A stretch of DNA of 64,000 bases, taken from an uncultured Atopobium sp. (GTDB lineage: Bacteria; Actinomycetota; Coriobacteriia; Coriobacteriales; Atopobiaceae). The DNA lies in contig CALIAD010000047.1 in NCBI GenBank assembly GCA_938041635.1, positions 17,630 through 81,629 on the forward strand. Direction: 5' to 3'. A program made the position numbers and the translations under genes. The notes beneath the pieces are model-generated. The model was not told the DNA's origin, searched no databases, and saw only the letters and a program-made list of their open reading frames with translations. Of the stretch, positions 27,656-37,310 are shown piece by piece (the first letter of the stretch is position 1; the number at the start of each line of letters is the position of its first letter).

Positions 27656-27934
27656 GTGTTTTCGTATTATGTCTTGAACTCACTCTATACTTTGTTGAGG
27701 ATTTACAGCTTCTGCATTGTGGTATGGTGCCTGTCCTCTTGGATTACCGTTTCAAATGATTCGGTTAAGAACATTCTTGAGGCAATTGGCAAAATTGTTG
27801 AGCCATACCTCAGTGTGTTTAGGAACGTAATTCCTCCAATTTCTGGCGTTGATCTCTCACCGATTGTTGCACTTTTTGTGCTTAATCTTGTGGGACGTTT
27901 TGCCATTTCGACGCTGGGCTTTATACTAATATAG
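27656..27934 (+). CDS. yggT: YggT family membrane protein
   Basis: This 92-residue protein has two hydrophobic spans (about 8-30 and 65-88) separated by a polar loop with the YggT motif VEPYLSVFRNVIPPISGVDLSPI. The family is encoded between sepF and divIVA in many Gram-positives and is linked with division-site or cation physiology, without a settled function. The start is GTG at 27656 after TGGAGG. Confidence 0.9.
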   Translation: MFSYYVLNSLYTLLRIYSFCIVVWCLSSWITVSNDSVKNILEAIGKIVEPYLSVFRNVIPPISGVDLSPIVALFVLNLVGRFAISTLGFILI

Positions 27935-28012
27935 AAACTAGTTTGTCTTTGAATACAAACTGAGTAGTTATGATGTGTGGTACGTCTACTCGCAGACTGA
28001 AAGGGAACAAAG

Positions 28013-28648
28013 ATGGCAATCACACCAGCAGACATCGAGCAGCAGACATTCTCTCCTGCTGAGACCGGCTACAATCCAGAGGAAGTTGACGCATTTCTTG
28101 AGCAGCTCTCTTCTGAGGTTGATGCAATGCTTCAAAAGATCGCTGACCTTAAGGGCCGTCTGACCAGCACTGAGCAGCAGCTTGCTGCAGCACAGGCACA
28201 GGTTGCAAACCTTGAGGAGAACGCAAGCGTTCCTTCTGTTGAGGAGACAAACGCTGCAGCTATTGCTGCATCTGAGCACCAGATTTCTCAGGTCCTCATT
28301 GTTGCTCAGCAGAGCGCAGATAAGCTTGTTGCAGACGCTCGTGCAAACGCAGAGCGCATTCGCAACGAGGCAGATCAGAAGGCTCGTGAGGTTATCCGTC
28401 AGGCTCTTGCAGAGAAGCAGACTGAGCTTGATGAGATTGATCGCCTCAAGCAGTCCCGTGAGGACTTCCGCGCTGAGTACCGTAAGCTCCTCCAGCACTT
28501 CTTGGATGACGCAGACTCTGTCTTCCCAGAGACTGTTCTTACCAACAATGCTCCAACTGGTTCCCAGAATGCTGCTCAGCCTGCAGCTCAGCAGACTCAG
28601 ATTTCTGCACCTGCACCTGCAGCTGGTGACTTCAACGACCTTGACTAA
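28013..28648 (+). CDS. divIVA: DivIVA domain-containing protein
   Basis: DivIVA proteins sense negative membrane curvature and mark poles and septa. The N-terminal lipid-binding domain reads ITPADIEQQTFSPAETGYNPEEVDAFLEQL in two parts, followed by long coiled-coil segments (about 35-170) and a Gln/Ala/Pro-rich tail. Length 211. AAAGGGAAC precedes the ATG at 28013. An inverted repeat (AGTTTGT/ACAAACT near 27939) upstream may be regulatory. It is the last gene of the division cluster. Confidence 0.92.
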   Translation: MAITPADIEQQTFSPAETGYNPEEVDAFLEQLSSEVDAMLQKIADLKGRLTSTEQQLAAAQAQVANLEENASVPSVEETNAAAIAASEHQISQVLIVAQQSADKLVADARANAERIRNEADQKAREVIRQALAEKQTELDEIDRLKQSREDFRAEYRKLLQHFLDDADSVFPETVLTNNAPTGSQNAAQPAAQQTQISAPAPAAGDFNDLD

Positions 28649-28675
28649 GTCTTAGGTCATTACCTTTGTACTGAT

Positions 28676-28704
28676 AAGCGCTCAGCTCTGCTGGGCGCTT
28701 TTTT
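28676..28704 (+). terminator. Strong intrinsic terminator after divIVA
   Basis: AAGCGCTCAGC (28676-28686) pairs with GCTGGGCGCTT (28690-28700) around a TCT loop, then runs into TTTT. It closes the dcw cluster and faces the convergent DNA-repair gene at 28731. Confidence 0.9.
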
Positions 28705-28730
28705 GTTATCAGCCGTCTTAAACGGCAGCT

Positions 28731-29783
28731 TTATAACCCAGAAGTAAGCTCTTTGCAGAATGTTTGCTTTTGTTCTATATGATGCACATCCTTTCTGTTT
28801 TCTCGTCCCTGATAGCGAATAGGTACGCCTTGGCTACGCGCAGCTTCTGCATTTGTGCTTGCAGTGAGTTCAGGGAGCCCTTGCCATACGCGTTTTGGCA
28901 TCCAATGGGCGCGCAAGTCATATCCTCTTTCTGCAGGCCCGCGACCCTCTAGACCAACTCCCTCATAGAAGCGCCTCCACATGGCTTGCACGTATTTCTC
29001 GTCAGTTGCAAGGTCTGTTCTAGAGAGCAGTTCTTCCAAAGAGGCATCGTCCAGCTGAATTGTTCCAAAGGTCTTCATTTCTGGCGCATAAAAACTGACT
29101 ATATGATGAGCTGGATCAACAATAAAAAACCGCTCTGTACTCATCCGTTTGACAAAGTAATTGCAAGTTAGTGGCACTACGTTTGCATTAGGTTGAAATA
29201 CAGACATAAAAGAGCCATCTGACATGCGAGAAAACCGCACAAATTGCCGCGTATGCTCTCGTTCAGTTTCTACCTGCCTAGCCAGCGCATTAAATTCTGC
29301 CACGGTTGGGTCAGCAATATCTTCAAGCGCTCCTATGCCATAGGAGAATGCAAGACGGATGTACCTATGTACAATCTCTGGCATAGCATGAGCATCTGAA
29401 GCACATGCCAAAACAATGCGACGTGTTATTTCTCTTGTGCCTACTTTCTTCTCTAGTCCAGTAAGAACTCGTTTAGCCAAGGCTACTACGGAGTCATCAG
29501 AAGGGTCTGGTCCACAGAGAACATGTTCCCCAAGGCTAGGCTGACAAAAGTTTTCTCTAACAAGACGTACGTGTGCCGGGTTAGCATGTGAGAGATAAGT
29601 GAGTCCTACAGCCCCTACAACGCCTTCTAAGCTTGGATTACAGGAGATAACAACCTTCTGAGGCTTGGAGAGTCTTGTAAGTCTCTGAACAAGCGAGACA
29701 AGCTCTACGCTCTGATCAGAAGAGCCTGAGTTGAGAGGACTCAATACGGCGTCTTGTTTTGTTGTACGAACTTGCTTTGGCAT
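28731..29783 (-). CDS. TIGR03915/DUF4130-type DNA metabolism protein, partner of the radical-SAM protein
   Basis: The 350-residue protein resembles the DUF4130 (TIGR03915) family, often encoded directly after a radical-SAM putative DNA modification/repair protein. Features are FSYGIGALEDIADPTVAEF, HTRQFVRFSRMSDGSFMSVF, the RMSTERFFIVDPAHH segment and a C-terminal region with WRRFYEGVGLEGR, which in the family lies near a uracil-DNA-glycosylase-like module. Start ATG 29783 is chosen over TTG 29789 because GAGGG lies 9 bases upstream. The gene overlaps the end of the radical-SAM gene, so both are translated from one message. Function is inferred from context only. Confidence 0.75.
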   Translation of the reverse strand: MPKQVRTTKQDAVLSPLNSGSSDQSVELVSLVQRLTRLSKPQKVVISCNPSLEGVVGAVGLTYLSHANPAHVRLVRENFCQPSLGEHVLCGPDPSDDSVVALAKRVLTGLEKKVGTREITRRIVLACASDAHAMPEIVHRYIRLAFSYGIGALEDIADPTVAEFNALARQVETEREHTRQFVRFSRMSDGSFMSVFQPNANVVPLTCNYFVKRMSTERFFIVDPAHHIVSFYAPEMKTFGTIQLDDASLEELLSRTDLATDEKYVQAMWRRFYEGVGLEGRGPAERGYDLRAHWMPKRVWQGLPELTASTNAEAARSQGVPIRYQGRENRKDVHHIEQKQTFCKELTSGL

Positions 29784-31125
29784 CAGCAATTACCCTCTGT
29801 TTAATCAGTTCTTGGTCAAGTGGAGCTGAGGCATCCCTTACGCCACAGCAGGTGAGAAAGTGATGAGATCGTTTGAGCTGTATTCCCAGCCGTTTAAGAT
29901 CATCAAAGGTGAGGCGAGACCGTCTTCTTGCAGCAATAATTCTTCGTGCGCCGGTAGGGCCAATACCGGGCACTCGTAAAAGTATTTCTAGTGGTGCATC
30001 CATAATCTCTACAGGAAATTGATTAAGATGTGCCAGCGCCCATCCAAGCTTTGGATCAATTTCTAAATCAAGCCAAGGTGCTTCTGGAGAAACCAACTCA
30101 TCAGGAGAAAACGCATAGTAGCGCATAAGCCAATCAGCCTGGTAAAGACGGTGTTCTCTACGCAGGGGAACAGGAGTGTCCAACTCAGGAAGACGATGGT
30201 CTTCTATAACAGGAATATAGGCAGAGAAGAATACTCGTTTCAATTCAAATTGTTGATAAAGCGCTTGCGATAAGTGCAATATTTGATTGTCTGATTCTGG
30301 AGAAGCTCCAATGATAATTTGCGTTGATTGCCCAGCAGGCGAGAAGGATCTCTTGCCTGAAGACACCCTTGATGAGCGCATAAAGGTATTCTTCAAGCAG
30401 TTTGAACGAAGAGCTAAACCTTCTTTTATGATCTGCTTCTGAGTAGGAATAACAATGCCCTTAGATTTTCCAGCAGACTTCACAATGCCCTTTGATGCAT
30501 TTTTAGCTTCAAGCAATTGCCTTTCTTCAGAGACGCGTAGGCGGTGAATGAAAGACATGGGTTTAGTAACCGTTTCTGCATTTTTGTGAGGACAAAGTTT
30601 AGTAAGTGAGGTTGAGCTAGGTAATTCCAGATTGACGGAGAGCCTATCTGCTAAGCGGCCAATAGCATCAATAAGATCTGGATCTGTTCCGGGAATTACT
30701 TTTGCATGAACATAGCCGTTAAACAGCAGCTCATTCCTAAGGTAGGAGAGGCACTCAATCATGAGTTCTGTGGTGTGGTCTGGCGATCCTATAACACCTG
30801 AGGAAAGAAAGAGCCCCTCTATGTAATTTCTTTTATAGAAATCTACGGTAAGCTCTGCTAATTCCTGTGGTGTAAAGGTAGCCCGCTTGGTTTGTGCAGA
30901 AGATCTATTGACGCAGTAAGCACAGTCATAACAGCAAGCATTAGAAAGTAAAACTTTTAGCAGCGTAATGCAGCGACCATCAGGGGTAAATGAGTGGCAA
31001 CAGCCGGCCGCTGAGGCCATTCCTACCTTTCCTGCCTGCGGATCTCTGTCTACACCAGAAGAAGTGCACGCCGCGTCAAATTTGGCTGCATCTGCAAGTA
31101 TGGTGAGTTTATCAAGAGTATCCAT
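29716..31125 (-). CDS. Putative DNA modification/repair radical SAM protein (TIGR03916 type)
   Basis: The 469-residue protein has a radical-SAM cluster motif, CCYDCAYC, giving the Cx3Cx2C cysteines that bind the 4Fe-4S cluster, preceded by RCITLLKVLLSNACCYDC. The C-terminal part has a helix-hairpin-helix DNA-binding motif (LLRVPGIGPTGARRIIAARR). This combination and the following DUF4130-type gene define a widespread two-gene cassette presumed to act on damaged or modified DNA. Its promoter region carries LexA-like boxes, consistent with damage induction. The chemistry is unknown. Confidence 0.85.
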   Translation of the reverse strand: MDTLDKLTILADAAKFDAACTSSGVDRDPQAGKVGMASAAGCCHSFTPDGRCITLLKVLLSNACCYDCAYCVNRSSAQTKRATFTPQELAELTVDFYKRNYIEGLFLSSGVIGSPDHTTELMIECLSYLRNELLFNGYVHAKVIPGTDPDLIDAIGRLADRLSVNLELPSSTSLTKLCPHKNAETVTKPMSFIHRLRVSEERQLLEAKNASKGIVKSAGKSKGIVIPTQKQIIKEGLALRSNCLKNTFMRSSRVSSGKRSFSPAGQSTQIIIGASPESDNQILHLSQALYQQFELKRVFFSAYIPVIEDHRLPELDTPVPLRREHRLYQADWLMRYYAFSPDELVSPEAPWLDLEIDPKLGWALAHLNQFPVEIMDAPLEILLRVPGIGPTGARRIIAARRRSRLTFDDLKRLGIQLKRSHHFLTCCGVRDASAPLDQELIKQRVIADAKASSYNKTRRRIESSQLRLF

Positions 31126-31150
31126 GGCAGCAACTTTCTACTTGAAAATA

Positions 31151-31162
31151 GAACGTCTGTTC
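31151..31162. promoter_or_regulatory. LexA-type box in front of the radical-SAM cassette
   Basis: Read on the minus strand this is GAACAGACGTTC, an exact match to the core GAACRNRYGTTY. It overlaps a -10-like TATACG on the minus strand and lies 26 bases upstream of the radical-SAM start codon. Confidence 0.6.
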
Positions 31163-31208
31163 GTATACTTAGACTATCACGAATGGGAAAGAAGTAAAGA
31201 AAAATCTA

Positions 31209-31222
31209 GAACAAACGTTTGT
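31209..31222. promoter_or_regulatory. Second LexA-like palindrome in the same divergent region
   Basis: GAACAAACGTTT at 31209-31220 also fits GAACRNRYGTTY, and ACAAACGTTTGT (31211-31222) is a perfect 12-base palindrome. It lies between the divergent radical-SAM gene and the tRNA nucleotidyltransferase gene and could act on either. Confidence 0.45.
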
Positions 31223-31249
31223 CATTTTAAAACCGCAGGAAGGATGTGA

Positions 31250-32728
31250 ATGACGTGTGAAGGATGTATACTTTTCCCATCAGCAACTGCGGAAGGAATG
31301 GCCATGAGCATACAAAAAAACAGCTCTTCACCATGCCTTTCTCGCCCTGTGAATTTACAAGTTCCCACCTACGCGCTGCGTGCATTAGAAGTTCTTGAAG
31401 ATGCCGGATTTGAGGCGTGGATTGTAGGCGGCTGGGTACGAGACGCCCTACGCGGCTCATTTGCCCACGATATTGACATCACAACATCGGCAACGTGGCA
31501 GCAGAGCAAAGCAGCTTTTGCGGCTGCGGGCATTTCTGTGCATGAGACAGGCATTGCATATGGAACCGTTACTGCTGTTGTCGAGAAGCACCCTATTGAG
31601 GTCACAACGTATCGCTGTGACGGAGAATATCTTGATGGTCGTCGTCCCGATTCTGTGCAGTTTGTCTCTCGTATAGAGGAAGATCTTGCTCGTAGAGACT
31701 TCACTATTAATGCAATGGCATATCACCCAAAGAGGGGATTGCTTGATCTTTATGGCGGTCAAGAAGATTTATCTGCACGTGTAATTCGCGCTGTTGGGGA
31801 GCCTAAGGTTCGCTTTACAGAGGACGCTCTTCGTATGCTGCGTGCCTTGCGATTTGCATGCAGACTCTCGTTTTCAATTGAGGAGAAGACACATCAGGCA
31901 CTTACTGAGTGTGCGCCGCTACTCTCTCAGGTTGCATCTGAGCGCATTGGCTCGGAAGTGGCTCAAATTGTTGAGGCTGGCCATATTGCCCATGCTATCA
32001 AGCTGGGATTTCCTGTTCTAGCGATAGCAATTCCAGAGCTCTTGCCACTTCAAAACTTTGATCAAAGAAGTCCGTATCATGCTTATGACGTGCTGGAGCA
32101 TACTGCTCGGGTATGCTCTGCAACAGAGGCTCTTACAGCAGGGTGTGCTACTCCCGCTCTTAGGTGGGCTGCTCTTCTACATGATATTGCAAAGCCAGAA
32201 ATGTTTAGCGTTGACGCAGATGGAAGAGGCCATTTTTATGGCCATCCAGAAAAAGGTGCAATCGTAGCAAAAGCCTTGCTTAAACGCTTGGCTTTATCGC
32301 AGCACTTAAGTAATGAAGTTTGCGCTCTTGTGGCATTGCATGACTATGATGTGGATGTTACAACGGCGTCGCTGAGGCATATGATTGCCCTGTTAGCCGA
32401 GGCAAGTAAATCGGACGGCATTGCTCTTGCGTATGACCTTTTGACGTTAAAGCAGGCAGATGCTCTGGCAAAGGCAAATCCTTATCGTAGCTATGCGGTA
32501 ACGCTTGAGGCTATGAGGGCCCTTCTCTTACATGAGGTAAAACGGGGAATTGCTCAGCATCCGCAAGAGCTGTGCGTTTCGGGCGCAGAAATTATGGAAG
32601 CACTTTCTCTTCAGCCAGGACCTGCTGTTGGTGTGTGCCAACGTAGGCTTTTTGAGCTTTATTTAGCAGGTCAAGTGGAGAATAGGAGAGAAGATCTTCT
32701 CGCTATTCTTGCTCAGGGTAATTGGTAA
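31250..32728 (+). CDS. cca: CCA tRNA nucleotidyltransferase / poly(A) polymerase family protein
   Basis: The 492-residue protein has the class II nucleotidyltransferase head (WIVGGWVRDALRG, metal-binding DIDIT), RRDFTINAMAYHP, the RMLRALRFACRLSFSIEE neck and a C-terminal HD domain (LLHDIAKPEMF, GHPEKGA). It adds or repairs the CCA end of tRNAs; a poly(A) polymerase role cannot be excluded by sequence. ATG 31250 has GGAAGGA 5 bases upstream; ATG 31304 has GGAAGGA as well, so a start 18 codons later is equally possible and removes a poorly conserved N-terminus. Confidence 0.88.
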   Translation: MTCEGCILFPSATAEGMAMSIQKNSSSPCLSRPVNLQVPTYALRALEVLEDAGFEAWIVGGWVRDALRGSFAHDIDITTSATWQQSKAAFAAAGISVHETGIAYGTVTAVVEKHPIEVTTYRCDGEYLDGRRPDSVQFVSRIEEDLARRDFTINAMAYHPKRGLLDLYGGQEDLSARVIRAVGEPKVRFTEDALRMLRALRFACRLSFSIEEKTHQALTECAPLLSQVASERIGSEVAQIVEAGHIAHAIKLGFPVLAIAIPELLPLQNFDQRSPYHAYDVLEHTARVCSATEALTAGCATPALRWAALLHDIAKPEMFSVDADGRGHFYGHPEKGAIVAKALLKRLALSQHLSNEVCALVALHDYDVDVTTASLRHMIALLAEASKSDGIALAYDLLTLKQADALAKANPYRSYAVTLEAMRALLLHEVKRGIAQHPQELCVSGAEIMEALSLQPGPAVGVCQRRLFELYLAGQVENRREDLLAILAQGNW

Positions 32729-32871
32729 AAATAATAAAGAGTGCCAGATTTAATCAATAAAAAAGTAAGGCCTTTGTATTTTTATAGGTTCGGTAAAACG
32801 GTATAGTAGGCATAAAAAATTATCAGAGAGGCGTCATTTTATATGACGGATAGTGTCGTATGGGGGAGTTC

Positions 32872-33585
32872 ATGGGCGAGAAGCGCGATTATATTACGTT
32901 AGAAGTCATACATCACAATGCTTATGAACAGCAGCCTACAGAAGAACCCGAGACTCCAGCGCCTTCTATTTCTCATATTCGTGCCGAAGCTCGTACTAAG
33001 AAAAGCGCAGCTACACGTAAGCGTATTATGCACGAGACAACCAAGCTCATGCTTGCTCGTGGAAATACCAACTTCAAAATGAGTGAGATTTCTGATAGAG
33101 CTCGTCTTTCAAAAGGTGCGCTGTATTACTACTTTTCCGATAGAGAGGCCCTTTTGCAGGCAATCTTTGACGAGAGTGTTGATGAGCTTGCAAAAGATAT
33201 TGCGCATACCATTGGTAATAAGCCTGCCTCAAAAGAGACGCTTCATGCAATCATCGCTCAACTTGCTGCTCATATTTTGCCTGACTCACCTTTGGTTTTG
33301 GCTTTAATTAACAAGCTTGCAAGCTCTGAGCAGGCGCTTATTACCAACATTGAAGGACCACTTTCTCGCGTGGTTGTTCTCCTTGCTAACCAGCTAGAGA
33401 TGGGAAAATTGCAGGGATTTATTCGTCAAAGCGTTGATTCAAGACTTGCTGCCTGTTCTATTACGGGTGCATTGGTTCTCTCGGCCATTGGCCTGATGGG
33501 AGAGCGTCGCGGTGCGGAGGGCTCTGACGAACTTGCACAGAATCTGCTAGATATGACACTTGCTGGTATTGGAATAGACGAGTAA
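32872..33585 (+). CDS. TetR/AcrR family transcriptional regulator
   Basis: The 237-residue protein has a TetR helix-turn-helix (about 48-95): RKRIMHETTKLMLARG, KMSEISDRARLSKGALYYYFSDREALL. A polar N-terminal extension of about 45 residues precedes it, longer than usual. The C-terminal ligand domain is helical and not assignable to a ligand. ATG 32872 follows GGGGGAG; an in-frame ATG at 32860 lacks a ribosome site. A TATAGT -10 lies near 32801. The target is unknown; neighbours are cca and metK, and no efflux gene is adjacent. Confidence 0.85.
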   Translation: MGEKRDYITLEVIHHNAYEQQPTEEPETPAPSISHIRAEARTKKSAATRKRIMHETTKLMLARGNTNFKMSEISDRARLSKGALYYYFSDREALLQAIFDESVDELAKDIAHTIGNKPASKETLHAIIAQLAAHILPDSPLVLALINKLASSEQALITNIEGPLSRVVVLLANQLEMGKLQGFIRQSVDSRLAACSITGALVLSAIGLMGERRGAEGSDELAQNLLDMTLAGIGIDE

Positions 33586-33627
33586 TCATACGAGTTTTTG
33601 CATAATGCCAGCTTAACTATGCAATTT

Positions 33628-33654
33628 AAAGAGCATCCTTGTGGTGCTCTTTTT
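33628..33654 (+). terminator. Intrinsic terminator after the TetR gene
   Basis: AAAGAGCATCC pairs with GGTGCTCTTT (one bulged base) around TTGT and runs into TTTTT, 43 bases after the TetR stop codon. Confidence 0.85.
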
Positions 33655-33774
33655 ACAATTTTCTTGACTGATCCTGCTCAAAAGTGTCTTTGGTGGGTAT
33701 AGTAAGAGTGGTTGCGCGTAGAAGAACGCAAATATTCTGCATAAGCAGAGAAGCCATGCGTGAAAGGACAGTTC

Positions 33775-35037
33775 ATGGCACACAAAAACTATTTGTTTAC
33801 CTCAGAAAGTGTTACTGAGGGACATCCAGACAAGGTTTGCGATCAGATTTCTGACGCAATTCTTGATGCAATCCTGGCAAAAGAGGCAGAGCTTGAAGAG
33901 CGTGGATACGTTTCTCCAAGTGGTGTTCCTGCTTGCTTGGACAACGTTCGTTGTGCATGCGAGACTTTTGCGACTACAGGAACTATTGTGGTAGCTGGAG
34001 AGATTCGCACTCAATCCTACGTTGATGTCCAGGAGATTGTTCGCAATACTCTCAGAAATATTGGCTATGACCGCGCTAAATATGGTTTTGACTGCGAGAC
34101 CTGCGGCGTTTTAAGCCTCATTCACGAACAAAGTCCCGATATTGCTCAGGGCGTTGATCAGTCCTATGACACGCAGGCAGGACGCACTACAGATCCGCTT
34201 GATCTTATCGGCGCAGGCGATCAGGGCATGATGTTTGGCTTTGCCTCTGATGAGACTGATGTTCTGATGCCAATGCCTGCTTACCTGGCTCAGCGCTTGG
34301 CTCAGCGTCTCTCAGAGGTGCGTAAGTCTGGCGAGGTTGAGTACTTGCGTCCAGATGGCAAAACTCAGGTTACCGTTCGTTATGAGGACGAGAAACCCGT
34401 TGAGGTCACAGCCATTGTTGTTTCCACGCAGCATGCTCCAGAGATTGAAGACATGTCTGTTATCAAGCAGGATATGATCGACCACGTTATTGCACCTGTT
34501 ATGGGTGAGGTCAACATTGCTTGGGATAACGCTGACATTTACGTTAATCCAACTGGCCGCTTTGTTGTTGGTGGACCTATGGGAGACACAGGACTTACCG
34601 GTAGAAAGATTATTGTTGATACCTATGGCGGTATGGGTCGTCATGGTGGCGGCGCTTTCTCCGGAAAGGATTGCACCAAGGTTGACCGTTCAGCAGCATA
34701 TGCAGCGCGCTGGGTTGCCAAAAACGTCGTAGCAGCAGGCCTTGCAAAGAAGTGCGAAGTTCAGCTTGCCTACGCCATTGGTGTTTCTCATCCACTGTCT
34801 ATCATGGTTGATACTTTTGGCACTGGTATTGTTGACGATGCTGTTATTGAGCAGGCTATCGAGAAGGTCTTTGATCTTCGTCCTGGTGCCATTATCAGAG
34901 ATCTTAAGCTGCGCCGTCCTATCTTCTCTAAGACAGCAGCATACGGACACTTTGGCCGCAAAGATCCAGACTTCACATGGGAAGCAACTGATCGTGTTCA
35001 GGAGCTTAAGGACGCAGTTTCTGCACTTCAGGCATAA
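33775..35037 (+). CDS. metK: S-adenosylmethionine synthetase
   Basis: MetK joins methionine and ATP to give SAM. The start [23 protein letters not shown] is the family signature, with [16 protein letters not shown] in the middle and [19 protein letters not shown] later. Length 420 is normal. ATG 33775 has AAAGGA 6 bases upstream; the earlier in-frame GTG at 33760 has none. A -10 TATAGT near 33700 suggests its own promoter. I see no SAM riboswitch in the leader. Confidence 0.97.
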   Translation: MAHKNYLFTSESVTEGHPDKVCDQISDAILDAILAKEAELEERGYVSPSGVPACLDNVRCACETFATTGTIVVAGEIRTQSYVDVQEIVRNTLRNIGYDRAKYGFDCETCGVLSLIHEQSPDIAQGVDQSYDTQAGRTTDPLDLIGAGDQGMMFGFASDETDVLMPMPAYLAQRLAQRLSEVRKSGEVEYLRPDGKTQVTVRYEDEKPVEVTAIVVSTQHAPEIEDMSVIKQDMIDHVIAPVMGEVNIAWDNADIYVNPTGRFVVGGPMGDTGLTGRKIIVDTYGGMGRHGGGAFSGKDCTKVDRSAAYAARWVAKNVVAAGLAKKCEVQLAYAIGVSHPLSIMVDTFGTGIVDDAVIEQAIEKVFDLRPGAIIRDLKLRRPIFSKTAAYGHFGRKDPDFTWEATDRVQELKDAVSALQA

Positions 35038-35042
35038 CGTTC

Positions 35043-37187
35043 TTACAAGGTAATCTTGTATAACCTCATAGAACCTTCTTCTAGCACCACCTCAAAACCT
35101 GGGGTGGTGTCTGTTATTTGTGTGATACCTCTGAAGGTTCCAGGTTTGTAGGTACTGGTAACAGCGTTGGAGTAATCAACAACGTTGTTCAGAATAAGGA
35201 CATACTGTACGTTAAGGTCGCGTGCCGTTTGAAGTACCTCGGGATCGCTGGAAATGCGATTAAGGCGTTTACGAAGAATAGCGCTTGCGGGACGTTCTGA
35301 AGCGTCATAGCCGTTAGGGAAGCGCCAGAGCACATGTAAGTCGTTAGTGCCATATGCCCAGAGACTGCCATCTTGAGGTAGGTTTGCAATAACAGCACCT
35401 GCAGGAACGGTAAGCTCCACGCGACGTAAAAACTCCAATTCTTCCGATGTCAAAATGTAGTGATCACCATAGGCCTTCTCGGAAGCCTGTTTAAAGGCAG
35501 TAGCAGCAGGAATTGGCTTTTCAGATTTAAGGTTTGGCATAGGAACCACATAGTTGAGCACAACCACACACGCAATAACTGCACCAGCAATCAGAGGTTT
35601 AGCCCAAACGTTGCAAAAGACGCAGGTCTGAGCCTGAGAAGCTTTTTCTCTCCAGGAGGCAAACGTTTCCAGCGCAGCTTCGGCAAGAGTTGCCAGGCCA
35701 AGCGCTGCCAGCGGAATCGCCATAATGACGCAGCTTGCCGCAATGCGGAACGGATCGGTATACCAAAATCCCGAGAGATATCCCTTCAGAGGAACGTCAA
35801 ACGTAATAATAAAAATGCAGAGTATAGACAGGTACATAAAGGCAGATACCATCCATCGAGCCTGCTTGTGCTTAAACGTCCATACAGCGCCTACAAGCAC
35901 GCAGATTGAAAGTATCGGTTGTGGAGAAACAAGCTCTCCACCTGCGTACGACTGTCCAATAAAGTCCATGCCAAGGGCGTGCAAAATAGCATCTTGCAGG
36001 CTTGAGTAGGCGCTCCACCAGAAATTGAGAGCCACGCCTCGAACAATCAAAACGTAGTAGAAAACAGACCAAATAACCAGCGCAAAGATAAAGAATACGT
36101 ATGCCAGCGTGACAGGCTTGATTTGTTTTCCAAAGAGAACAACTCTGCGTTTTGACTCTCCAATACGTGCAAAACTCCAAGGTAAAAGCACAACAATTGA
36201 CGAGAAAATCGTGGAAGGATGCAAGATAAAGAGGGTAATCAAGCCAAGAACAAATATGACAATAAGCCAGATGAGGTCGTGTTTTGGTGTTTTTGAGCGA
36301 GTCATCTGCATAAAAATCCACCAAATAGAAGGCATTACACAGAAGGCTACGGTGTTAGGAAAGATTGGTCCATAGATGAGAAGCGACCAAGGGAAAACAA
36401 AAAATGCTAGGCAAACAAAAGCTCCACTGATAAGCGCAATACGATGTTTAGGAAGAACTTTTGCAATAACCGAGCAGATTGAGAGCGGAAAGATAATTGC
36501 TGCACTGACAAAGTTGAGTGCATTACCTGCAATAGGAACGGTTGTAGAAACAAGCTGCGTTGTTAGTGCAACAATGATGTTCCAGCCTGAAGGATAAAAT
36601 CCCGAAGTCCCCGGTTCCCAAGGGGTAATTGAAGCTTCTACGGTGCTGTAGAAGTCATAGTGAATTGATGAGTACTTTTGAGACTCAATCATTGCCTGCG
36701 TGACGTCCAAGTGGTGCACAATATCCCAGCCTTGTACAAAGGAGCTGGCAGAAGGCAGGGTTGGTAAGAAGAGAAGTCCTACGGTAAGAAGACCAATTGC
36801 TACGTACAGAAGAGGCATCCAGAAAGGGAGTTCTTCGCAGATGAATGCTGGTACAGAGCTAGTTGATTGCTTGCCAGCGCGTATTGCTTTGGATTTGTTG
36901 GGTTTCTCGCCCCTGAGGTCTTCTTTGTGTTTGGGAGCAACATAAAAAACGTAGCCATTGACTAGAGCTGCAATAAGTAGAGGAATAAGAACCATTACAG
37001 CCAAGGGGATAGGGATGTTCAGTGCGCTAAAGATTTCTCCCTCAATAAAGAAGAGTGCGCAGCTTACCAAAGGAGCACTAACAAGCGCCCAGGGCTTTGG
37101 CATGCCGGAAGCATGCAACAAAATGACGCCCGGTACGTAGAGCAGGGCAATAATGACAACTACACTTTGGAAGAACTCAAGCCACAT
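35043..37187 (-). CDS. Large polytopic membrane protein, DUF6541-like
   Basis: The 714-residue protein has about a dozen hydrophobic spans across residues 5-560 and a C-terminal extracytoplasmic domain of about 170 residues. Segments such as GWDIVHHLDVTQAMIES, EPGTSGFYPSGWNIIVAL and the DPFRIAA motif recall the actinobacterial DUF6541 family and, more distantly, GT-C glycosyltransferases, in which an acidic loop after the first spans binds a lipid-linked sugar. A role in envelope glycan assembly is plausible, not shown. It ends 5 bases from the convergent metK stop. ATG 37187 has a weak ribosome site. Confidence 0.7.
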   Translation of the reverse strand: MWLEFFQSVVVIIALLYVPGVILLHASGMPKPWALVSAPLVSCALFFIEGEIFSALNIPIPLAVMVLIPLLIAALVNGYVFYVAPKHKEDLRGEKPNKSKAIRAGKQSTSSVPAFICEELPFWMPLLYVAIGLLTVGLLFLPTLPSASSFVQGWDIVHHLDVTQAMIESQKYSSIHYDFYSTVEASITPWEPGTSGFYPSGWNIIVALTTQLVSTTVPIAGNALNFVSAAIIFPLSICSVIAKVLPKHRIALISGAFVCLAFFVFPWSLLIYGPIFPNTVAFCVMPSIWWIFMQMTRSKTPKHDLIWLIVIFVLGLITLFILHPSTIFSSIVVLLPWSFARIGESKRRVVLFGKQIKPVTLAYVFFIFALVIWSVFYYVLIVRGVALNFWWSAYSSLQDAILHALGMDFIGQSYAGGELVSPQPILSICVLVGAVWTFKHKQARWMVSAFMYLSILCIFIITFDVPLKGYLSGFWYTDPFRIAASCVIMAIPLAALGLATLAEAALETFASWREKASQAQTCVFCNVWAKPLIAGAVIACVVVLNYVVPMPNLKSEKPIPAATAFKQASEKAYGDHYILTSEELEFLRRVELTVPAGAVIANLPQDGSLWAYGTNDLHVLWRFPNGYDASERPASAILRKRLNRISSDPEVLQTARDLNVQYVLILNNVVDYSNAVTSTYKPGTFRGITQITDTTPGFEVVLEEGSMRLYKITL

Positions 37188-37310
37188 CCTGATCCAATCA
37201 AGGTGTTAGTAAAAATTCTTATACTTCTGGGTCACACGACTGGGCGTGACAGTTATTTCAAACAGACTGGTCTATTTTACGATAGAAGCAAAAGTGGTGT
37301 TGAGATAAAC

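Noticed and set aside
33655..33774. Possible SAM riboswitch before metK
   Set aside because: The leader is short, and I could not find the conserved SAM-I core or a terminator before the start codon.
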